64,000 bases of DNA from Panicum virgatum (Eukaryota; Streptophyta; Magnoliopsida; Poales; Poaceae), in assembly GCF_016808335.1 (NCBI RefSeq), contig NC_053141.1:22860640-22924639 (forward strand). The letters are read 5' to 3'. Below, piece after piece: positions 11,206 to 23,031 of the stretch; the stretch's first letter is position 1, and each line of letters begins with the position of its first letter. The notes beneath the pieces are model-generated. The model was not told the DNA's origin. It searched no databases and saw nothing but the letters and a program-made list of their open reading frames with translations. The position numbers were made by a program, and so were the translations under genes.

Positions 11206-11625
11206 GTTGCTGGAGGTGCAGGTTTGAATTTTCTACGTTTTTTTGCTATAAATATAAATAAATATATATTATATTGTCAAGATTTAATTCATTCATTTGT
11301 CATGGTGTTAGGATTCACAAACATGCCACTTTCGGCAGTGTTGCATGTGGATGGATCTGCAGGTTTGCACATTTTTTGTTGGTCTATAGTGTAGGTTGAT
11401 GGTCTACATTTAAGTTTTAATTTTGGGTTGCAGATTTAATACAGGGTGCTAGGGCAACTCAACATAAACATAACATGTCCATTGATCACCATGAGACTGG
11501 TTTGTTAAAACACAATACACCCCAATTGAATGTGGGACTGGAAATTGTTCTCAAGTTATTTACTGGTGTGCAGATGTCCAATTGGATATTAGTGTAAATG
11601 ATTCTGATGACTGGCTTCCTCGCAA

Positions 11626-13094
11626 TCTATATATTCTATATAGATGCAACCCACTAAGTGTCATAATTGCATTTCTCTCAATCCTTGTGCTGCCACGTCA
11701 TCAATCCACTAAGTGCCATGTTGCTATGTCATCAACCCACTAAGTGTCATAATTTCTATTTCTCTCAGTCATGTTTTTCAATATGTTGCGGTTCATCAAA
11801 AGTATAAATAAAGAAGAAGCCCAACAGTCAAATTTTTTATTTATCAATTAAATATTACTCTATGCAACATACATATGTTAAATCCCCTCCCTTTATTTTC
11901 TTTTATTATTGTCTCATGAACATTATTTTCATTTATCAATTAAATATTAGTCTATCTAATATTAATAAATAAATCCACATTTGTTTCAAAAAAAACAATT
12001 AGTCTCCTATGATATTTCTGTCTTCTAAAATTGATGCATCCCACTAGGAAACGTTAACAAAAAGAAAAACAATTAGTCGCCTATTGTATTTCTGTCTTCT
12101 AAGATTGATGCATCACACTAGAAAATGTTAATTTATATTTCTCTCAATCCCCATTGAGCCACCAACAATGGAAGAAGCACTCCTTCATCCACCTTACTAT
12201 GTCTCTTCATTTCTCTCATGTTTGTAACTTGATCATCCAAGCTATCATTTCCTTAAGTCTCTCTATCTAACAATACACTACCACTACCACCCCTTCCACT
12301 TCTCATGTCTCTTCATTTCTCTCATGTTTGTAACTTGATCATCCAAGCTATCATTTTCTTAAGTCTCTCTATCTAACAATACACTACCACTACCACCCCT
12401 TCCACTTCTCATGATCTGTAGAACCCAACGCTTTATATATTTTGCTTAGTTGAAGCCATCGTAGCGTTACACACACTCTCGACTCCATTATTCCATTCGG
12501 TTCTGGTAGCTCCTTGCCTTCCCCAGCTGTTTTGCTACTCTTAAATTTTGTCTTGCATCACTGTGGCATGCAGGAATAGCACCGTGAAGGATTGTTCCAG
12601 GTCTCTTCTCTTCAATGTTACACATTCATTCATTATGTTCTGATATTGATAATATGTTTGGTTCCTCCTTAATATTTTACTGTTTGATACAACTATATTT
12701 GTACAACTATATTTCTAATTATCAACATTTCACACACAATTGCATTCCTCACATTTCATTTTAAAAAAATATTTGCATAAATTTCGCTTAGCCAAAGAGT
12801 CGATACAAAGTCGAATCACTTCACGAAATGATGCAGACTTTTTCCATTTTCTCCTAGAATAAAATTAAAGCGATCTTACCATACCAATTACGATTCCTCT
12901 TTTTATCAGTTTCATCAACTTGAATTTTTTATATGTACTTCAATTTTAGTATTTAAGCATATCTTATATACAACTATGACATATATCTCCAATGCTAAAA
13001 TTGACTACAACTTCATATCTCCATTTTTTCAATACACTCAACTTCAACATTTTTGTCCACAAATCCCGCAGCAACGCGCGGGGTATTCAACTAG
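11626..13094 (+). mobile_element. Non-autonomous Helitron, 1,469 bp
   Basis: The element starts TCTATATATTCTATATAGATG and ends in CTAG at 13091-13094. A terminal hairpin precedes the end (CCCGC at 13065-13069 pairing with GCGGG at 13078-13082, then GTATTCAA). It sits between A (11625) and T (13095) with no target duplication, as Helitrons do. Removing it joins two stretches of coding frame in the host Helitron gene, which confirms both boundaries. The interior has no coding sequence and carries tandem duplications near 12000-12125 and 12201-12412. Confidence 0.9.
11994..12412. repeat. Two adjacent tandem duplications (74-bp and 106-bp periods) inside the small Helitron
   Basis: AATTAGTCTCCT (about 11997) and AATTAGTCGCCT (about 12071) mark a diverged 74-bp duplication. 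GTCTCTTCATTTCTCTCATG at 12201 and 12307 marks a nearly perfect 106-bp duplication, with about one mismatch seen. Neither is coding. Confidence 0.8.
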
Positions 13095-13837
13095 TTATTC
13101 GTATACAAGGAACATGAGCATCAGCAGTAAAACTCCTATGGCCAACCCAAATGCGGCAGAAGCGGGTATTACTAATTCATTATCTGTGTCTACAAGTTGC
13201 ATTTCCTGCAATCTTTTTATTTAGTTTTATAGGTTTGTTTTTTGTGGTAACAACAGATGAAGCTGGTGTGGCATCTGCTGTTAGTATTCAGGAGAAAAAT
13301 AGGGAAAAACAGAGAATTAGATTCGCAACAATGTCTATTGAAAAAAAGGCCGAAAGGAATGCCAAAAAAAGGAAGCATACCATCGTACTACCAGACAAGG
13401 TCTGTCAATATTATATGATTGAATATATTGATATTTAGATTTAGATATTTGGTTCTGAATTTGATTATGAGTTAATGTATTGTGGTTGATGCAGATCTGC
13501 ACTTTCAATCACCACTCATCGGCACAGACATTTCTTGTTTTACTCAAGGGTGTCACTACAAGAAATGTGGTGATCTATGACGAATTTTCAATGACATTAT
13601 TAAAAAGCGTCACAATCTCACACAATTTATGATGATTTTTTAATTTTCATCATGGATTTGAAGGTATAGATCCTAGGCCCAAAACTTTGTGACGTTTTAT
13701 TGATTTCGTCACAATCCGGCCCACAAAACAATGACGTTTCAACATATATAGCACAAAAATTGTCGTAGTCCCTTTTGGCATATATTTATGAATTATGGAA
13801 CACAATTTTATATACTAGAAAAAATAAAAAAAATAGG

Positions 13838-13906
13838 GAGCCTGCAAGAGAATTGAACTTGCAACCATCAAGACAAGATTCTTGTGCAATTACCATTAAG
13901 CTACAT
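13838..13906 (-). ncRNA. tRNA-like relic in the CACTA subterminal region
   Basis: On the minus strand this reads a D-arm/A-box-like GTAGCTTAATGGTA, a possible anticodon arm with CAAGA/TCTTG pairing, and a T-arm with the B-box-like AGTTCAATTC flanked by GCAAG/CTTGC. The anticodon loop appears to be six bases and the acceptor stem is poor, so it is probably a tRNA-derived relic rather than a working tRNA. A second B-box-like segment is at 14092-14110. Confidence 0.35.
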
Positions 13907-14405
13907 ATCATTTGGCAAATATCTTTTAGTCCTCAGCATTTTTATACAAATTACTTCTCTTGATTGGATAGCCCGGTCACCACCCCAGTCAGCAGCAAGG
14001 CTAGGTCACCAGCCAAGTTGGCAACCCACCTCACCAGCCCAGCAGCCCCCACCGCAACCATTAATTAAAAAAATGCTTCGCGTGGAGTGGTGGGGATCGA
14101 ACTCACGACCCTAAGCAAAGGCAATCGGGATTCCCTACACTGTTTCCGTGACTTTTGAGCCTCTGTGGGCTGTCCGCTCTGAGATGGATGCAGTCGCCGT
14201 CTTGTAACTTTTGAGTATAGGTGGCCAAACGGGCGGCCCGGCCCGGCCCGGCCCGGCACGGGCCCGTCTAAGCACGGCCCGTTTAGGCACGACCCGCTTA
14301 AGCACGAAAATATTAACGGGCCGTGCCGTGCCTGCCCATGGGCTGAAGTGCCGGCCCAAGCACGGCCCGAAATTGATTTAATCGGGCCGGCCCGGCCCGT
14401 TTAGC

Positions 14406-17400
14406 TGTAACACCCTAATTTTAAATTCCAGCATTTAATAATAAATTTAATTGGCTTTATTTAAATTTCTAAGGTTTATTGTGTTTAGTATGGCATTTAA
14501 TTCAATTTTGTTCCTTAAATAATTAAAATTCATCATAGGTTAATTTTGTTGTTGCATCATGCTGGAGCATTTTTTTCTTTTGTTGTGTGGTTAGGTTTTG
14601 AATTCAAATTAGTTTGAATTCAATTAGTTGTATTTGGTTAGAATTAGGAAGGAAAAGAAATAGAAGTATAGAAGAAAGCCTTAAACCCAAACCCAGAAAA
14701 TCCAAAACCCAGTCCGGCCCACTACCTCAGCCCAAACTCGCGAGATCCAGCCCAACCCGGCCGGCCCAGCTCGCCACCCCGCTCCTCTCCCCGTGGCCCA
14801 GCTGGCTCTCCCTGCCAGCCCGCTCCCCGCTGCCAGCCCAGCAAGCCGCACGGGCCTGCTCCACCACTCCCTCAGCACCCGGCCTGCCCCGCACGCCACT
14901 TCCACGCCGCGCCGGCCCGCTTTCCGCCCCTGACATCCCGGGCCCCAGCGTCAGATCTCCTTCCCCTTCCTTTCCCCCTCCGCGCAACTGCAGCGCCCGG
15001 GATGACCGGCGAGATCGCCGGGATCCCCTTCTCACTGCTCCGCGCCGCAATCCCCGCCCTGCTCCCTTTAATTTGTGCCCGCGGACCCTCCTGCGCACCT
15101 ACCTTTCCACGCCATCGCCGCCACCGCACTCTGACCACCCCGCCGCCTTGCTCCGCCGTGTGAAGCACCTCTGCGCTGCCGTGTACCGGTGTTCCGCAGC
15201 ACCTCCTCCACTGCGAGCCGACTCCGCCGCTCTGCCTCGGGTCCAGGACCTCCATCGCGCTCTCCTTCCACGACATCAGCCCCGCGCGCACGAGAACCCC
15301 AAGTGCAAGCCCCGTCGAGCCGCGCCTGCACCGCCGGATTTCCGCCGCTGCACCGCCGATCTCCGATGCCCGCACGTCCCTGCAGCACCACGCGTTGGTG
15401 AGGCACCTTCCCGAGCTTGTTTCCCTTCCTCCCTCCCTCTGCGCGTGTGAGGATTACCTCGCCGTTGTTGGGCAGGGCCGCCACGCCGTGGTTGAACCGC
15501 CGCCCTACAGTGCCATAGGCCGTGTTAGACACCAAGGTAGTTCCCCCGTGCTACATTGTTGCTCCCAGTAGCAAAGCCTGACCCAATTAGGGCTGGAACC
15601 GCGTTAGCATGGCTCACCGGCGACCTAGGGCCGCCCTTCACTGCGGCATGCCACACGCGGGCTCTGACCCGCTCCCTCGAGTGCCCAGAAGGGTTCGCTG
15701 TCGTGCGTACTCCCTTACCGGCCAAACCTCACTCGAGATTGAAGCCCAGAACACCAGAAACACCGAACTCCGGCGAGCAGCGACCCGCGCCACCGCGAAA
15801 CAGAGTCGCCGGCGCGTTCCGCCGCCGCCGTCACCCGCGAATCACCCAGCCGCCCGATCTGAGATCGACGTCCATGATTAGAACCCGAAGCCCTCAGATC
15901 TGAGCCGCCGGATCGAGAATCAGCGGATCAGATCTAAACATACCCCTTCGCCTGGCCTCTTTGCAAAAGAGACCCTACATTTTCCCGAAATCGACCCGCG
16001 GTCCTAGGCAGTTCAAAAATAATTGCAGTTGTGCCCAGATTTTTAACAGATACCCCCCTGGCTTTTCTCAAAATAGAACCCGCCATCCAGGTTAGGTCTT
16101 TTTGTGAGTTAGACCCTAGAGTTTCAGTTTAATTATGTTTAAGTCCTCGGTTTTAGCAGAAAACCCCCTGGAACTTCAGTTTTCTTACAAATAAGCCCCT
16201 AGAACTTGTTTTTAGCCTAGAAAATGCGTTTTAGCTCCGTTTTTAGCGTTCTTTATATCCACGCGATCGTTGTAACGCGTAGAATAGTTCTAGAAGTAGT
16301 TTTGTGCGCTGTTTTCATGTATTGTTGTACTGTTCCTTAGTTTTTGTTAGTGTTTGCTTGTGTGCTTATTATTGTGCATTGTTTTGGCCATGTGTTCGTG
16401 AGTAGACGTTGATCCATCTGAGGAGCCCCAGTACCAGTACCCGGAGCAGCCGTCTTCCGAGCACTTTGAGCAGCAGCAGGAGCAGTACGAGGAAGGCAAG
16501 TATAACATGAACAACCTATCACTTTAATTACATTTTTCATACTGCATTTAATACTGTACGCCTATAAGGACTTCCTAGCCACTTTATATCCTTTATATAT
16601 ACCTTTGGGTTGCATTTTGGTTAGTTGTGCTAGGTTGCTGCGCTATAACACACTCTGGTCCTTTTAATTAATTTGATTAATGGTTTACTTGAACTTAATT
16701 CTAAGAGTGGCCCTCTGTGTGGATGAGTGGCTCACGTCTCGTTAAAAGATGTTTTTGTAGAAACATGGTTTAGGGGGCCAGCACGGTGCTTAGTGCTTGG
16801 TTGGCCACTCTCCATAAGGACCGGTTCATAGAGCGACAACCTAGGACAACAGCGCTACCACAAGGCTAGAATGGGATAGACTTGGCTTACTAATTAGGTC
16901 TTTTTGGTTTGGAGTAACTTACCTGCGGGGCAAGAGTAGTAAGCTTCAATGGTCCCTGCTCCTCCGGCTTGGTCTGTGCTTGGATTGCGCTCCTGTGCTT
17001 GTACCCCCGTGAGGTGGGCCCCATCGTCGCTGACCTATCTCTCGCGGTTACGCCTTACTAACGAGATTCTTTGTAACGGCCTCGTAGTGAGTCGCTAGTC
17101 ATCTCACCTAAGGAAGTGTGATGAGCAACTGGCGTAGCTCACGACTTGTGGGTAAAGATGTGCAACCTCTGCAGAGTGTAAAACTGGTATACTAGCCGTA
17201 CTCACGGTTATGAGCGGCCCAGATCCTCCTTTTGATTAGTGAAGTTATCTCCTTCCGACGAGGGAGGTGCTTCTCGGGGTTTACCTTGGTGGCTTGGTTT
17301 TGGCTTGGTTTCTCAGTAGTGACATGATTAAGCTTGATTAATTACTATGTAACTGGGTTAATGGTAATTCATCAACTCGTAGTAAATAGCTTTAATAAAA

Positions 17401-17858
17401 TTTTGCCAAGATTAAAAGCTAATGCAGTTCAGTCAGCCAACCTTAGAGCCTCATAGTTTGTGTTATACTTGTTGAGTACAAGTTGTGTACTCACCCTTGC
17501 CTCTTCTCTATCTTTTTCCTCTTGGCTACGCTACTGCTGCTCAGTTCCTGCCGACACGAGGGAGTTCGTCCAGCGCTACCAGGACTACGAGGACTTCTAG
17601 GTGTTCGTCTCCCAGTCGACGTCCCTGTGGCGCCCTGCTTCAGCTTCGGAGAGCTTTACTCGTATTTTTGTACTTCGCTTCCGCTGTATCTGACATTTTG
17701 TCATTATTGTAATAAATAACATTCGTATTCGCTTTAATATGTCTTTTTACGTGATATGTGCTATGATATACTGTTCATTCTGTTGTATATACTTTTGACT
17801 TGATCCTGGCACGTATATGATTGCTCGGTTTATGTCCTTTTATAAACCGGGTGTTACA
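14406..17858 (+). repeat. 5' LTR of the young chromodomain element (3,453 bp)
   Basis: The LTR starts TGTAACACCCTAATTTT and ends AACCGGGTGTTACA. It has an AT-rich start, a GC-rich middle (14700-15900) and a leader-like distal part. A 278-codon Pro/Arg/Ala-rich open frame in the GC-rich part (14614-15450) is copied in the 3' LTR. Nothing suggests it encodes a protein. Confidence 0.95.
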
Positions 17859-17861
17859 GAG

Positions 17862-17874
17862 TGGTATCAAAGCC
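17862..17874 (+). other. Primer-binding site, tRNA-Met type with one mismatch
   Basis: TGGTATCAAAGCC lies three bases after the LTR end. It differs by one base (A for G) from the TGGTATCAGAGCC found in the element at 4164-4176 and in the TRIM at 45560-45572. Confidence 0.88.
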
Positions 17875-18427
17875 GTATCGACTGTAGGACGAAGCCTAGA
17901 TAGAACTGGTCGAGTTTTAGGACTTCTTCTCTCTAATCCTTGCTTGCTGCAACTATTTTACAATTATACCCCTTGACTTCTATGACTTTTTACCCTTCTT
18001 GCCTTGATTTCTCTCTCTGAAGAATAGTTTTCGTAGATTTTGGCCTGAATCAGTCATCTGACCACCATGAGTTAGTTAGGTGACCCTTTTATAATAATAC
18101 GATAGCACGCTCTGCGACGCGTTGTGTTAGTCGAGTCGTGTGTTAAACTCGGCTAAGTCGTGAAATTGTCTGCTTGTTATTATGCTTCATGCTTGATTTG
18201 GATTTTTGACTGATTGCATAGCCTAGTAGTTTAAATTTGTTTAAAGAAAATCACTCAGATGTTAAAGTTAACTAATTAATAAAATGAGTTAGATCGTTGG
18301 GGGTAAAACAGTCAACTCTATCCTGTCTACTTTATCATGGCTGAGTCTTTTTCTGCAAAGGGTTATCATATTCATCTGAATTCATTCCTACAATATCCTT
18401 ACTCGTGAAATCTTTTGTTCAAATCAG

Positions 18428-21400
18428 ATGGTGAACACCAGGAGCACCGGTTCCGGTTCTGGCCAGCAGCAGGGTCAGAACAACCAGGGTACCGGGATCC
18501 CGATGCCTCCGCCTTTGACTCCGGAGCAGTACTTCCAGCTCCAGATGCAGATGATGGCTACCCTGAACAACACGGTTCAGGCTCTTCAGCAGGCTCACAC
18601 TCAGCCTCCGCTTCCTCCACCGCCGCAGCCTCGCGACAGGCGTGCTGAGTTCCTGAGGGGTCACCCGCCGACGTTCTCTCACACGTCCGACCCTCTTCAG
18701 GCTGACGACTGGCTCCGTGCAGTGGAGCGTCAGCTGGACATCGCCCAGTGCGATGATCGTGAGCGAGTTCTGTACGCAGCAGGACAGCTGCGAGGGGCAG
18801 CTCTGGACTGGTGGGAGTCCCACCCAGTTCATGACCGTGAGTCTCTCACCTGGCTCCAGTTCAGGGAGCGTTTCCGCAGCCACAACGTCCCAGCGGGCGT
18901 TATGAAGATGAAGCAGAAGGAGTTCCTTGCACTGAAGCAGGTAATCTTAAATATAATCATTTAGCGGTTTCTTTTGAGCTAAAGCCCCTTGTTCTATCCT
19001 TATGAATCTTGAGTTAATCTTCCGATATCTATCTGTCTTTGTGAATTCAGGGGACTATGTCGGTCACGGAGTATCGTGATCGCTTTCTTCAGCTGGTTCG
19101 CTACGCCCCTGCCGATGTTGCGGATGACCGCAAGAAGCAGGAGCACTTCATGGAGGGTCTTGAGGACTATCTCCAGTACGCGCTGCTCAACCTCCGCTTC
19201 GACGACTTCAACCATCTGGTTGACAGCGCGCTCAACACTGAGCATAAGCACCTGGAGATGGAGGACAAGAAGAGGAAGATTGTCCCCGTTGCTTCCGGCA
19301 GCAACACTCGCCCTCGACTCCAGCAGCCCCAGCAGTACCAGCAGCAGTACCGGCCTCCCCAACAGTACCAGCCGAGGCCACAGCAGTACCCGCCTCGACA
19401 GCAGCAGGCAGGTCAGGGCCCGAGGTTACCGGCACCTCCGGCTCGTACTGCTCTACCAGCTCCACCGGCACCGCAGGCTCCACGTCCGGCAGCTCCTACC
19501 GGACAGCAGGCTCAGGGACCTCCTCGCACCTGCTTTCATTGCGGCCAGCCGGGGCACTACGCCAACGCTTGCCCCCGGAAGGCGCAGGCGGGACAGCAGG
19601 GGCGCCCAGCTCAGCCCAGGGCGCCACTTCAGGGCAGAGTGAACCACGTGACGGCCGAGTCAGCGGCCGAGGCTCCCAACGTGGTTATTGGTACGTTCAT
19701 GGTTAATTCATATCCAGCTACAGTGCTTTTTGATACTGGTGCTACACATTCCTTCATTACTCAGTCTTTTGTCGAGCATCATGGTATTCATACTAGCACA
19801 TTAAAGAGGTGCCTGTTAGTATCTTCACCGGGTGGACAGTTGAGGTCTCACACTTACTGCTCGAGAGTCAGTGTTTCTTTGAGGGGAGTAGAGTTCTGTA
19901 CTGATCTGATGGTGCTAGACACCAAGGGCATTGATGTAATTCTGGGCATGGAGACTCTGGCCAAATGGGGAGTTCAGATAGATTGTGCTCAGAGGACAGT
20001 CTTGCTATCAGCTTCCAGTGGCCAAGAGGTTGTTATCAGTGCAGTAGAGCCTTCGGGATTTCTTCATCAGATGGAGGCTAGACCCACGGACGGTATTCGC
20101 GTGGTGTCTGAATTCCCGGATGTCTTTCCGGATGATCTGCCAGGTATGCCGCCTGAACGCGCCATTGAGTTTTGTATTGATCTCTTGTCTGGCACAGCTC
20201 CTATTGCAAAGCGGCCCTATCGTATGGCACCTATAGAGCATGAAGAAGTTAAGAAGACTATTGATGAGTTGCTAGCCAAGGGCTATATCCGTCGCAGCTT
20301 CTCTCCTTGGGCTTTTCCATTATTGCTGGTAGATAAGAAGGATGGCTCGAAGAGGATGTGTGTGGATTATCGGGAGCTGAATGCAGTCACTATCAAGAAC
20401 AAGCATCCACTGCCCCGTATTGAGGATCTCTTCGATTTGCTTTGGGGTGCTCGTATATTCTCGAAGATTGATCTTCGTTCGAGATATTTTCAGCTGAGGA
20501 TCCGTCCTAGGGATATTCCGAAGACGGCATTCACCTGCAAGTATGGGCTATATGAGTATACAGTCATGTCCTTCGGCTTGACTAATGCCCCGGCTTACTT
20601 CATGCATCTGATGAACATGGTCTTCATGGATTATCTGGATGTCTTCATGGTGATCTTTATTGATGATATTCTGATCTTCTCCAAGACAGAGGAAGAGCAT
20701 GAGAAGCATTTGAGGCTCGTATTGCAGAGACTGAGAGAGCATCAGTTGTATGCCAAGTTCAGCAAGTGCGAGTTCTGGATTGACGAGGTTCCATTCCTCG
20801 GTCATGTTATCTCTCAGGGAGGCATTGCTGTTGATCCGAGCAAGGTGAAGGATGTGCTAGAGTGGGAGACCCCGCAGACAGTAAAGGAAGTCAGGTCTTT
20901 CTTGGGCTTAGCTGGATATTATCGGAGGTTCATTGAGAATTTCTCCAAGATCGCGAAGCCTTTGACTTCTTTGCTGGAGAAGAATGTGGCTTTCGTATGG
21001 ACTGATGAGCGTCAGAGAGCCTTTGATGAGCTGAAGAAGAGGTTGACTACGGCGCCAGTCTTGACTCTGCCAGACCAGACGAAGAAATTCACGGTATATT
21101 GTGATGCTTCGAAGGATGGTCTTGGGTGTGTTCTGATGCAGGAGGGCAGAGTGATTGCTTATGCTTCACGGCAGTTACGCCGGCATGAGCTGAATTATCC
21201 TACTCATGATCTTGAGTTAGCCGCAGTTGTGCATGCTCTGAAGATTTGGAGGCATTACTTGTATGGGCAGCGGTGTGATATCTACACTGATCACAAGAGC
21301 CTCAAGTACATTTTCACGCAGAATGAGCTGAACATGCGACAGAGAAGATGGCTAGAGTTGGTCAAGGATTATGATCTGGAGATTCACTATCATCCGGGCA

Positions 21401-22995
21401 AGGCCAATGTTGTAGCAGATGCTCTGAGCAGAAGAAGTTATGTCAACATGGCCGTGGCTTTCCAGATGCCTCCAGAGTTATGTGAGGAGTTCGAGCAGTT
21501 GAGTCTGGGCTTCTTGCATCATACTTCCAGTGCAGCATTTGAGGCAGTACCGACTCTAGAGTCAGAGATCAGGCAGCATCAGAAAGATGATGAGAAGCTG
21601 CAGGAGATTCGTGAGTTGCTCAAGAAGGGCAAGGCCCCACATTTTAGAGAGGATGATCAGGGTACCTTGTGGTACAAGAACCGGATCTGTGTGCCAGATG
21701 TGAAGGATCTTCGGAAGTTGATTCTGAGTGAGGCCCATGATACAGCTTACTCTATTCATCCGGGCAGCACGAAGATGTACTATGATCTGAAGGAACGTTT
21801 CTGGTGGTATGGGATGAAGCGTTCAGTGGCAGAGTACGTGGCTATTTGTGACACCTGTCAGCGTGTCAAGGCTGAGCATCAGAGGCCAGCAGGTCTATTA
21901 CAGCCTTTGAAGATTCCAGAGTGGAAATGGGAGGAAATCACTATGGACTTCATTGTTGGATTGCCTCGTACTCAGAAAGGGTACAACTCCATTTGGGTAG
22001 TAGTGGATCGATTGACGAAGGTTGCTCACTTCATTCCTGTGAACACTACTTACTCCGGTGCTAGACTTGCAGAGTTGTACATCTCTCGGATTGTCTGTTT
22101 GCATGGTGTGCCCAAGAAGATTATATCTGACAGAGGGTCTCAGTTCACTTCTCGGTTCTGGGAGCAGCTCCATGATTCGTTGGATACGAAGCTGTGCTTC
22201 AGTACGGATTATCACCCTCAGACAGATGGGCAGACAGAGAGAACCAACCAAGTGTTGGAGGATATGCTGAGAGCTTGTGCTATTCAGTATGGTACTAGTT
22301 GGGATAAGTGCCTGTCATATGCTGAGTTCTCATATAACAACAGCTATCAGGCTAGTCTGAAGAAGTCCCCCTTTGAGGCATTGTATGGCAGAAAATGCAG
22401 GACTCCTCTCTACTGGGATCAGATTGGTGAGAAGCAGCTCTTTGGCCCTGAGATCATAGATGATGCAGAGCAGATGGTTCAGGCTGTGCGAGAAAATCTG
22501 AGGATTGCACAAAGCAGACAGAAGAGCTATGCTGATGGCAAACGGAGAGACCTGACCTTCAGTGTCGGTGATTATGTATACCTAAAGGTGTCTCCGATGA
22601 GAGGGATCCGCAGATTTAATGTCAAGGGGAAGCTAGCACCTCGATATGTGGGGCCATTCAAGGTGCTAGAGCGGAAAGGCGAAGTTGCTTATCGCCTGGA
22701 GTTACCTCTCAGCCTCTCAGGAGTTCACGATGTTTTCCATATATCTCAGCTGAAGAGGTGTTTGCGAGTACCCGAGGAGCAGGCACCACTGGATGGAGTA
22801 GATGTGCAGGAGGACCTGACTTATACTGAGCATCCGGTGAAGATTCTGGAGACATCAGAGAGGGTTACTCGGAACAAGCGCATCAAGATGTGCAGAGTTC
22901 AGTGGAGTCATCACAGTGAAGCTGAGGCTACATGGGAGCGAGAAGATGAGCTGATGAAGACATATCCAGATCTCTTTGCTAGCCAGCCCAGCTAA
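18428..22995 (+). CDS. Gag-pol polyprotein with chromodomain, two exons split by a 110-bp intron-like segment
   Basis: The two exons are 18428-18940 and 19051-22995. Joined in frame they give about 1,485 residues. Exon 1 encodes gag (start [10 protein letters not shown], domain ALDWWESHP). Exon 2 continues gag ([17 protein letters not shown]), then zinc knuckle [14 protein letters not shown] and protease [11 protein letters not shown] with catalytic DTG. Reverse transcriptase follows ([27 protein letters not shown]), then RNase H ([24 protein letters not shown]) and integrase. Integrase has an H-H-C-C finger ending [11 protein letters not shown] and a D-D-E triad in [15 protein letters not shown] and GQTERTNQ. 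The C-terminal chromodomain ([12 protein letters not shown] to ATWERED) places it in the Tekay/Del-type chromoviruses. No frameshift or nonsense change was seen outside the intron-like segment, so it may encode active proteins in a virus-like particle and integrase complex. Splicing is inferred. Confidence 0.92.
18941..19050 (+). other. Putative 110-bp GT-AG intron in gag
   Basis: The segment begins GTAATC after CTGAAGCAG and ends TTCAG before GGGACTATG. It is AT-rich and has an in-frame TAG at about 18962. Its removal fuses EFLALKQ to [10 protein letters not shown] in frame. The homologous place in the older element at 1.3-3.6 kb reads EFLALKQGNNSV continuously, so this copy appears to have gained the segment. 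Confidence 0.75.
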
Positions 22996-23017
22996 ATCTC
23001 GGGGACGAGATTTCTTT

Positions 23018-23031
23018 AAGGGGGTAGGGTA
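23018..23031 (+). other. Polypurine tract of the young chromodomain element
   Basis: AAGGGGGTAGGGTA directly precedes the 3' LTR start (TG at 23032). It is the expected plus-strand primer site. The preceding CTCGGGGACGAGATTTCTTT matches the sequence seen in reverse at 50460-50480 in the element whose LTR is 46367-50447. Confidence 0.85.

Larger units (their letters stand above)
10350..13550 (+). pseudogene. Autonomous Helitron RepHel gene, 5' exons (interrupted)
   Basis: This is the N-terminal part of a Helitron replicase-helicase gene. A first exon probably starts at ATG 10350 (MDQRLPLGDTTS) and ends at a GTGAGT donor near 10435. The next, from about 10516, encodes a basic segment (RRKKARDHYANVS, ARKRENYHRRKAEK) like those at the N-termini of plant Helitron proteins. 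Further exons carry a 22-residue repeat (10740-11365), then DWLPRN ending at 11625. A small Helitron is inserted there (11626-13094), and coding resumes as YSYTRNMSISSKTP. The exon at about 13258-13398 repeats the basic motif (EKNREKQRIRFATMSIEKKAE). A frameshift or unrecognised intron lies near 11540. The gene is then split by the CACTA element at 13554 and continues at 33928. Exon limits are inferred from GT/AG signals and reading frames only. Confidence 0.7.

Noticed and set aside
14614..15450. A 278-codon open frame in the 5' LTR, repeated at 23240-24076 in the 3' LTR
   Set aside because: It is Pro/Arg/Ala-rich and lies in a GC-rich LTR block with long open frames on other strands too. 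Conservation between the copies is simply LTR identity.
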